From Bacteroidota bacterium (GTDB taxonomy: Bacteria > Bacteroidota > Bacteroidia > Cytophagales > Cyclobacteriaceae): a DNA stretch of 19,404 nt. Made by a program: the position numbers and the translations under genes. Every line of letters begins with the position of its first letter. Position 1 is the first letter of the stretch. The stretch is from contig JAEWLI010000147.1 in the NCBI GenBank assembly GCA_023393375.1, positions 1 to 19,404 on the forward strand. Reading direction: 5' to 3'. The notes beneath the pieces are model-generated. The model saw nothing but the letters and a program-made list of their open reading frames with translations, searched no databases and was not told the DNA's origin. Below are positions 13,753 through 19,404 of this stretch, one piece after another.

Positions 13753-15660
13753 TTAAACGGATATGATTATTTTTCCGGCATTCGAAAGTTTTACTTCACC
13801 AGTGTCCATCATATTTCTTAAAGAATGAAGAGCATTATCTTTTTCAGCAGCTTTAAATTTGTTTAGTAACTCGTCGATATCAATTTCTTGTTTGGCATAA
13901 GCCATTATTTTTTCCCGAAAAAGAATAAAAATATCCGAAGTAATTTCCGTTTTTTTCTTTTCCTGACATACATCACAAATGCCACATGGTAAATAGGCTA
14001 CCTCATCGAAATATTCGAGCAATTGTAAAGTCCTGCATCGGGTTTCATTTCTGACATAAGCTTCAACCGATTCCATTTTTGAAAGTTCGATCGACCGACG
14101 TTCATTATAACGTTTGGTATTTAATGGCAGCTTACTTGCATCCAGTCGTGGTGTCAGAAAAGCAATCTGTGGTTTGTCTTTCTGTTTTTCATAAATCAGG
14201 ATGTCGTTTTTGTGTAAATACTCCAGCTTGCGGACTACCTCATCTGCTGATAAGTGTGCCAATTCAGCAACTTGCGATTCAACGATTCGGACAAAACCTG
14301 AAAAAATCTCCCCACCATATAACCTCATGATAATTTTGATCAATAAATCATAATCAGCATGGGCAATCTGCATTTCATACAATACTTTTTTACCTCCGGG
14401 TGCATATAACCTGGAAGGACTGAAAAAACCTTCATTTAATTGAACATATCCTTCATGTTCAAGCTTTTTGATGGCATTGTATGTTTCAAAAAGATCGAGA
14501 TCGAACAATTTGATAAATTCTCTGATATCAAAATCATAACTTGCCAATAAATTACTGCCTACAGCCAGTTTAAAATAATTCGCCAGACATTGATATACTT
14601 TCTTCAATACAGCTACCTCCGGAAAAGATTTCAAAACCTTCTCCCTTAGTTCAATTACGTCATGTTCATTGATGAGAATGGCCGCAAAAGATTTTTTTTC
14701 ATCTCTTCCTGCGCGTCCCGCTTCTTGATAGTAAGCTTCCAGATTTTCCGGTAGATCCATATGAACCACCAGTCTAACATCTGGCTTGTCAATTCCCATT
14801 CCAAAGGCATTGGTTGAAACAATGACCCTTGTCTTTCCGCTGATCCATGCGTCCTGCCTGTCGGACCTTTCCTGGTTGGACAAACCTGCATGATAATAGC
14901 TTGCATTTATACCATGATTTACCAAAAAACGGGCTATTTCTTTGGTGCGTTTCCGGTTGCGTACATACACAATAGCAGTTCCACCGACATTTCTGAGTGC
15001 TTCAAGCAGTTTTTTATCTTTATCTTCCTGCCAACGCACCATGTAAGCCAGATTGGAACGGGCAAAACTTTTTTGAAATACCTGTCCTTTTGTAAATTCA
15101 AGTTTATTGCAAATGTCGTCTTTTACCAGCCGTGTAGCAGTAGCGGTAAGGGCAATAATATTAACGCCCGGAAGGATTTTTCGGAATTCAGCTATTTCGA
15201 GGTAAGCAGGTCTGAAATCATAACCCCATTGAGAAATACAGTGAGCTTCATCGACAGCCAGTAAGCCGACCTTCATTTTTTTTACCCTCTCCAGAAACAG
15301 GTCTGTTTTTAATCTTTCGGGGGAAACATACAAAAATTTGATATTGCCAAACACACAATTATCCAGAAGGATATCAATTTCCCGGTAGCTCATCCCGGAA
15401 TAAACCGCTACTGCCGGGATATTCCTTTTTTTTAGTTGCTCCACCTGATCCTTCATGAGCGCAATTAGGGGTGTAACCACAATGCAAATACCATCCATAA
15501 CCAGGGCAGGAACCTGAAAACATATTGATTTCCCTCCACCCGTAGGTAAAAGGGCCAAAGTGTCAGTTCCTTTAATTACAGAACGAATGATATCTTCCTG
15601 CAACGGCCGGAATTCAGCATATCCCCAATATTGTTTTAAGATGGTGGTGAGTTCCGTCAT
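13753..15660 (-). CDS. recQ: RecQ-family ATP-dependent DNA helicase with relocated zinc site
   Basis: The 635-aa superfamily 2 helicase should unwind DNA 3' to 5'. All core motifs are present: motif 0 YWGYAEFRPLQ (11-21), Walker A TGGGKS (40-45), DEAH (137-140) followed by the RecQ aromatic-rich loop CISQWGYDFRP, TATAT (172-176), STNAFGMGIDKPDVR (282-296) and QEAGRAGR (312-319). A RecQ-type Cys set C542-x16-C559-x2-C562-x2-C565 is seen, but about 220 residues after the helicase core instead of directly behind it. The intervening 340-540 region looks like one or more winged helices. No HRDC domain is recognisable; about 70 residues follow the Cys set. The start ATG overlaps the stop of the upstream deacetylase gene (ATGA), so translation is probably coupled. 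Bacteroidota often have more than one RecQ, and this would be the shorter type. Confidence 0.93.
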   Translation of the reverse strand: MTELTTILKQYWGYAEFRPLQEDIIRSVIKGTDTLALLPTGGGKSICFQVPALVMDGICIVVTPLIALMKDQVEQLKKRNIPAVAVYSGMSYREIDILLDNCVFGNIKFLYVSPERLKTDLFLERVKKMKVGLLAVDEAHCISQWGYDFRPAYLEIAEFRKILPGVNIIALTATATRLVKDDICNKLEFTKGQVFQKSFARSNLAYMVRWQEDKDKKLLEALRNVGGTAIVYVRNRKRTKEIARFLVNHGINASYYHAGLSNQERSDRQDAWISGKTRVIVSTNAFGMGIDKPDVRLVVHMDLPENLEAYYQEAGRAGRDEKKSFAAILINEHDVIELREKVLKSFPEVAVLKKVYQCLANYFKLAVGSNLLASYDFDIREFIKLFDLDLFETYNAIKKLEHEGYVQLNEGFFSPSRLYAPGGKKVLYEMQIAHADYDLLIKIIMRLYGGEIFSGFVRIVESQVAELAHLSADEVVRKLEYLHKNDILIYEKQKDKPQIAFLTPRLDASKLPLNTKRYNERRSIELSKMESVEAYVRNETRCRTLQLLEYFDEVAYLPCGICDVCQEKKKTEITSDIFILFREKIMAYAKQEIDIDELLNKFKAAEKDNALHSLRNMMDTGEVKLSNAGKIIISV

Positions 15661-16559
15661 TGGTAAATGTCAATTGCAGTTTTAAAGGTGTTGCTGTGTG
15701 CTTCCACAATATCGCTTATTTTTGGTGAATACCCTCCGCCAATCGTAATAGTGAGGGGAATATTCTTTTTATAACAAGCCTCAATTACCAGCTCATCACG
15801 GCTTTTACAACCTTGTTTGGTCAATGAAAGTTTTCCCAGGGCGTCAGATGCCAGCACATCTACTCCGGCTACATAAAAAACGATATCAGGTGAGGTTTTA
15901 TCAAAAATAGTTTTTAATACTGTCTTAAGAATGGTAAGATATTCCTGATCAGTGGTGCCAGAGGAAAGGGGTATGTCCCAATCTGATTTCTCCTTTGCCA
16001 ATGGGTAATTATCCTTACCATGCATACTGAAGGTGAATACCTCAGGACTATTAGCAAAAATTGAAGCAGTGCCATTTCCTTGATGAACATCCAGATCTAT
16101 TATAAGGATTTTTTTTACCAGATTTTCTTTTAGAAGATAATTGGAAGCTACTGCGACATCATTTAATATACAAAATCCTTCACCATGATCGGGATAAGCA
16201 TGGTGCGTACCACCTGCCAGACTCAACCCTATTCCTTTTTCCAATGATATTCTTGCTGCTTGAATGGCAGCAGCTACTGCATTTCTGGCCCATTCTACAG
16301 AATGGTTGTGAATGGGCAAACCGATTTTTCTAATTTCTCCTTTTGATAGATCATGATTAATCAATTTTTGCCAATATGTAGCAGTATGTGTCCATAAAAC
16401 ATGTTTTTCTTCCGCAATACCCGGATCATATATTTGATCATGATGCAAATATCCTTCATGACAAAGCTGATCTTTGACAAGGGCATATTTGGCTATAGGG
16501 AACCGGTGTCCATGGGGGAGTTCGTAAATATATTGTTCTGCGAATGCCAGTTTGATCAT
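15657..16559 (-). CDS. Histone-deacetylase-family (arginase/deacetylase fold) protein
   Basis: The 300-aa protein is a bacterial member of the zinc-dependent HDAC/AcuC/APAH family. Visible active-site parts: the GGTHHAYPDHGEGFC segment with the His pair H119-H120, the zinc ligands D157 and H159 in DLDVHQGNGT and D234 in AGVDVL, and the transition-state Tyr277 in GGGYS. All catalytic residues are present, so it should be active. Substrates in bacteria range from acetylated proteins to acetylpolyamines and cannot be inferred here. It sits between comEC (6-bp gap) and recQ (4-bp ATGA overlap) in one minus-strand operon. No signal peptide is visible, so it is probably cytoplasmic. Confidence 0.93.
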   Translation of the reverse strand: MIKLAFAEQYIYELPHGHRFPIAKYALVKDQLCHEGYLHHDQIYDPGIAEEKHVLWTHTATYWQKLINHDLSKGEIRKIGLPIHNHSVEWARNAVAAAIQAARISLEKGIGLSLAGGTHHAYPDHGEGFCILNDVAVASNYLLKENLVKKILIIDLDVHQGNGTASIFANSPEVFTFSMHGKDNYPLAKEKSDWDIPLSSGTTDQEYLTILKTVLKTIFDKTSPDIVFYVAGVDVLASDALGKLSLTKQGCKSRDELVIEACYKKNIPLTITIGGGYSPKISDIVEAHSNTFKTAIDIYQ

Positions 16560-16565
16560 CTTATT

Positions 16566-18653
16566 TTACAAGTGGATAATTTGTGCTCCCTGATGAGGCA
16601 GTGAGACACAATTGATGTTCATTTCCCGTGCTTGATGATATAATCTTGTCACCAACCATGTTGAGTTAGCCCCATTGATAATCAAAAACCGGGTTTTAAA
16701 ATTTTTTTCTAAGATAGCCAGATCTTTCACTGAATTATTACCAACTACTAAATAATCTGTTGATATTTTATTTGTAAGCGCAAGATGGTTAATTTGATCT
16801 TTGACATAAACCACCTTTTTCTCATGAAAGACCATCACATCGAAACTGTCATATGATTTAATTGCCAACATATTACCATTATTTCTAAATTTACAATCCA
16901 GCCCTTTGGTTATTCGATAGGGCAAAATACTAAAATTCAGCTTCTGGTGATCTGAAAGAAGTTCTGTATCAGCGTAAAGAAAGCTGTTTTTCCCGTCCAC
17001 AAAATCTATTGCCGTATTTCCCTGAAGCTGGTAAAACACGATTTGAAGTTGTTTGGATTTATTGATTTCATCTATTACATCAATTATTACAAAAATCACA
17101 AGAAAAATAAACCCCAATTGCAGGTATCGGTATTTTTTGTAGTAGAAAAACATTAGAATGAGTATTAAGGTCAGGTAGCCAATTAATGCCTGAATGGGGG
17201 TAATATGTAAAGGAAAAATAGCACTACCCGGCAAACTTTCGACTGTAAAAATTATTTTATTCATGATACTGATCACTAATGCTATTCCTTCACCAAGCCA
17301 ATAGGCGACCCAAGCAAAATTTCCAAAGATAATCATCATCAAGCCTGAGATGAGAATAATAAATGCTGCCGGAATCACTACAAGATTTACTGCCCAAAAA
17401 TATACAGGAGCTTGATGAAAATGCAAAACAGTGATAGGCAAAGTAGCGATTTGTGCCGAAAAAGATACACAAATCAACATCCAGATTTTATCTATCCATT
17501 TATTCTGTATTTCCAATACTTGATAAAACTTTGGTGTAAGGTAAACAATTCCGGTCACAGCCAAAAATGATAGCTGGAAACCAATGCTGAAGATCATGAA
17601 TGGGTCATATGTCAATATGACGAATGCTGCTAAAAATATGCTGTTGTAAATAGACGTTTGCCTTTGAAATGTTTTCGCAAGAATAATGGTAGAAAACATG
17701 ATGGTAGCACGTAAAGCAGAGGGTGAAAAGCCGGTAAGGAGAGCATAAGTCCATAAGACTAGTAAATTGATGATGGCGAATGCTATTCTACCATATTTGA
17801 ATTGCCTGATTTGCCCAAAAACCAATAGCATAAACCCATAAACAATACCTACATGTAGTCCTGAAACCGCCAATACATGCATTGCTCCTGTAGCACCATA
17901 AGCTCTAACCAAATCATTATCCACTTCATCCTTTACCCCTAATACCATTGCCAATGCCACAGCATACTCTTTTTTATCACCAATATAATTTTTGAACAGA
18001 TTAGTGGCATAAGCACGTAATTGCAGGATCTTTCTATACAATTGCCATCCTTTGTCCTGGGCAATTATCAAAATGTGTTGTGGATCAGCCACAAAATGTT
18101 GATGGGTGATATTTTGATATTTCAGATAATGCTGATAATTAAATTCATAGGGATTAGCAGGCGGAGGAATGGTTGCAGGAGTTCCATTCACTATTATTTC
18201 ATCTCCATAATTTAACTTTAGGGATTTCGGATAATAAATGATCATCTTTCCGGTAGACGGTATCCATGAGTGCAGGTCTTTGGTTTTACTAATTTTAATA
18301 TTCGTTTTATAGAACTTTCCGGTCTCCTGTATATCTTCATTGACGACACCCGTAAACCCTAAAATAGTATCACATTTAACCAGATGGTTATTTTTAATTG
18401 CCTGTGTGTAATTCGAACTATGATATCCGCCCAATAAAAATAGGAGTAGGCACATTAAGCCCCCAAAAGTAGTTCGCCAAATATCATATTTTTTTCTTTG
18501 AATAAAAATGGCCAGGCAAACAAATCCTGCAAAAAGTATAATAATGGTATAAAACATCCACGTAAAGCCTATAAACCATTTTGTGCCAGCAATAATGCCC
18601 AGAATCCACATGGTGGTGATTCTCAGGAATGGATAGGCTGTCCAGGGAAACAT
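16566..18653 (-). CDS. comEC: ComEC/Rec2-family DNA-uptake channel protein
   Basis: The 695-aa polytopic membrane protein matches ComEC, the inner-membrane channel for single-stranded DNA during natural transformation. The N-terminal helices (about 10-80) and a DUF4131/OB-like soluble part (about 95-195) are followed by the Competence domain (about 225-500) with AMHVLAVSGLHVGI (257-270) and LTGFSPSALRA (306-316), both typical. The C-terminal part (about 530-695) aligns in outline with the metallo-beta-lactamase-like region (FYQLQGNTAIDFVDG), but the HxHxDH metal motif is absent, so this end is probably not a nuclease. Such a shortened, inactive end is common in Bacteroidota. It is the first gene of the operon with the deacetylase and recQ, and its 5' end faces tspO across a 143-bp spacer in which I see no clear promoter box. 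Confidence 0.93.
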   Translation of the reverse strand: MFPWTAYPFLRITTMWILGIIAGTKWFIGFTWMFYTIIILFAGFVCLAIFIQRKKYDIWRTTFGGLMCLLLFLLGGYHSSNYTQAIKNNHLVKCDTILGFTGVVNEDIQETGKFYKTNIKISKTKDLHSWIPSTGKMIIYYPKSLKLNYGDEIIVNGTPATIPPPANPYEFNYQHYLKYQNITHQHFVADPQHILIIAQDKGWQLYRKILQLRAYATNLFKNYIGDKKEYAVALAMVLGVKDEVDNDLVRAYGATGAMHVLAVSGLHVGIVYGFMLLVFGQIRQFKYGRIAFAIINLLVLWTYALLTGFSPSALRATIMFSTIILAKTFQRQTSIYNSIFLAAFVILTYDPFMIFSIGFQLSFLAVTGIVYLTPKFYQVLEIQNKWIDKIWMLICVSFSAQIATLPITVLHFHQAPVYFWAVNLVVIPAAFIILISGLMMIIFGNFAWVAYWLGEGIALVISIMNKIIFTVESLPGSAIFPLHITPIQALIGYLTLILILMFFYYKKYRYLQLGFIFLVIFVIIDVIDEINKSKQLQIVFYQLQGNTAIDFVDGKNSFLYADTELLSDHQKLNFSILPYRITKGLDCKFRNNGNMLAIKSYDSFDVMVFHEKKVVYVKDQINHLALTNKISTDYLVVGNNSVKDLAILEKNFKTRFLIINGANSTWLVTRLYHQAREMNINCVSLPHQGAQIIHL

Positions 18654-18796
18654 GGTGCTTGGTTTTTGATGGTCAATTCAACTTAAATCTAATAAATGTG
18701 AATAATAATTCCAAATAACTTTCACCGCATTTCTGCATTAGGCAAACAAAATCCATATGCGAAGGTATTTTATTGTAGAACTGCATCATTCAATAT

Positions 18797-19267
18797 ATGA
18801 AGAAAATAGTTACTTTGATAATTTGTTTGGCTATTCCTTTGACTGTAGGCTGGATTTCTGGATCAGCTCCTTCGGGATACGAAAATGAATGGTACCAATC
18901 GCTTCAAAAGCCATCATTTAATCCACCTGGATATTTATTTGGTATAGTTTGGTCAATTTTATATTTACTTATGGGTATTTCCCTTTTCCTGATATGGCAA
19001 TCACCAGCTTCATCACAGAGAAATAAAGCTTTGACATTATTTGCAGTTCAGTTAGTGTTGAATTTTGCCTGGAGTTTTATCTTTTTTTCTTTCGAAGAAG
19101 CAGGGTGGGCATTAATTGAAATCATCATATTGTTAGGGATTATAGTGGCTATGATACTGGCCTTTAAAAAAGTGAATACAATTGCTGCATGGTTGCAGGT
19201 TCCATATTTATTATGGGTGTGTTTTGCTACAGTCTTAAATGCCACTATATGGTGGTTAAATCGATGA
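18797..19267 (+). CDS. tspO: TspO/MBR-family membrane protein
   Basis: The 156-aa, five-helix membrane protein carries the TspO signatures: EWYQSLQKPSFNPP (31-44) before helix 2, QLVLNFAWSFIFF (85-97), and QVPYLLWVCFATVLNATIWWLN (134-155 region). Length and order match bacterial TspO. Family members bind porphyrins, and in some bacteria regulate or degrade tetrapyrroles under light or stress; the role here is not shown by the neighbours. The ATG is the first possible start, with no Shine-Dalgarno sequence, and comEC is transcribed divergently. No terminator could be identified after it; CTCTA-TTAT-TAGAG at 19333-19346 is too weak. Confidence 0.95.
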   Translation: MKKIVTLIICLAIPLTVGWISGSAPSGYENEWYQSLQKPSFNPPGYLFGIVWSILYLLMGISLFLIWQSPASSQRNKALTLFAVQLVLNFAWSFIFFSFEEAGWALIEIIILLGIIVAMILAFKKVNTIAAWLQVPYLLWVCFATVLNATIWWLNR

Positions 19268-19383
19268 AATTTGATGGATGATTGATATGTCAAAAAATTT
19301 ATTAACTGATTTTGATAACATTAATTACGATTCTCTATTATTAGAGTGTACTAAATATTTTGCAAACTAAAACTTTTTCAATT

Positions 19384-19404
19384 ATGAAAGTAATTAATTT
19401 TTTT
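19384..19404 (+). CDS. Possible start of a further gene, cut by the window edge
   Basis: An ATG at 19384 opens a frame of seven codons (MKVINFF) up to the end of the window. The Lys after Met and the following hydrophobic residues would fit a signal peptide or membrane start, and an AT-rich leader with TATTTTG lies about 20 bp upstream. Seven codons cannot prove a gene. Confidence 0.3.

Noticed and set aside
19333..19346. CTCTA-TTAT-TAGAG hairpin as tspO terminator
   Set aside because: It is a five-pair stem without a following T run, and could equally be chance.

Overview
The window looks like an ordinary chromosomal stretch of a member of the Bacteroidota, most likely of the Cytophagia/Flavobacteriia type. 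This rests on low G+C, a lipidated TamA-like protein (TamL), a MltD-type transglycosylase with LysM repeats, a ComEC without metallo-beta-lactamase metal ligands, a lipoprotein with a CKDDE-type export tag, almost no Shine-Dalgarno sequences, and several TAnnTTTG boxes just upstream of start codons. I see no tRNA, rRNA, CRISPR array, insertion sequence or phage gene.

Left end (1-2016): a small uncharacterised protein on the minus strand, then an AT-rich spacer, then a plus-strand pair of satD and a DUF3307 membrane protein. The satD upstream region is the most unusual piece of DNA here. It holds four copies of an (A/G)(C/G)CTTATA box at an exact 29-bp period. Two are paired with an inverted TATAAG half-site after 9 bp and a third with TATTAG, and the last copy overlaps the predicted -7 box. 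SatD ends in a helix-turn-helix, and its N-terminal part reads like a class III nucleotidyl-cyclase fold. An autoregulated sensor plus membrane-protein module is therefore plausible but not proven.

Middle-left (2013-7376): a minus-strand cluster tamL, PAP2 phosphatase and lipocalin-like surface lipoprotein, which ends on the same TTAA as the DUF3307 gene. A TrmH/SpoU RNA methyltransferase diverges from tamL with only 22 bp between start codons. It converges on thyA with a 2-bp gap. A hairpin terminator separates thyA from the next gene upstream.

Middle-right (7405-13637): an orphan single-domain response regulator, a 262-bp non-coding spacer, then a minus-strand run of M16 peptidase, O-methyltransferase and LysM lytic transglycosylase with gaps of 13 and 3 bp. 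Upstream of the peptidase is glnS, the only gene here with a clear Shine-Dalgarno sequence that I noted as strong.

Right end (13753-19404): a tightly packed minus-strand operon comEC, histone-deacetylase-family protein and RecQ-family helicase (6-bp gap, then an ATGA overlap), a divergent tspO, and possibly the first codons of one more gene at the window edge. Most genes are housekeeping or envelope genes. The satD region, the rearranged RecQ zinc site and the comEC-HDAC-recQ linkage deserve the closest look.
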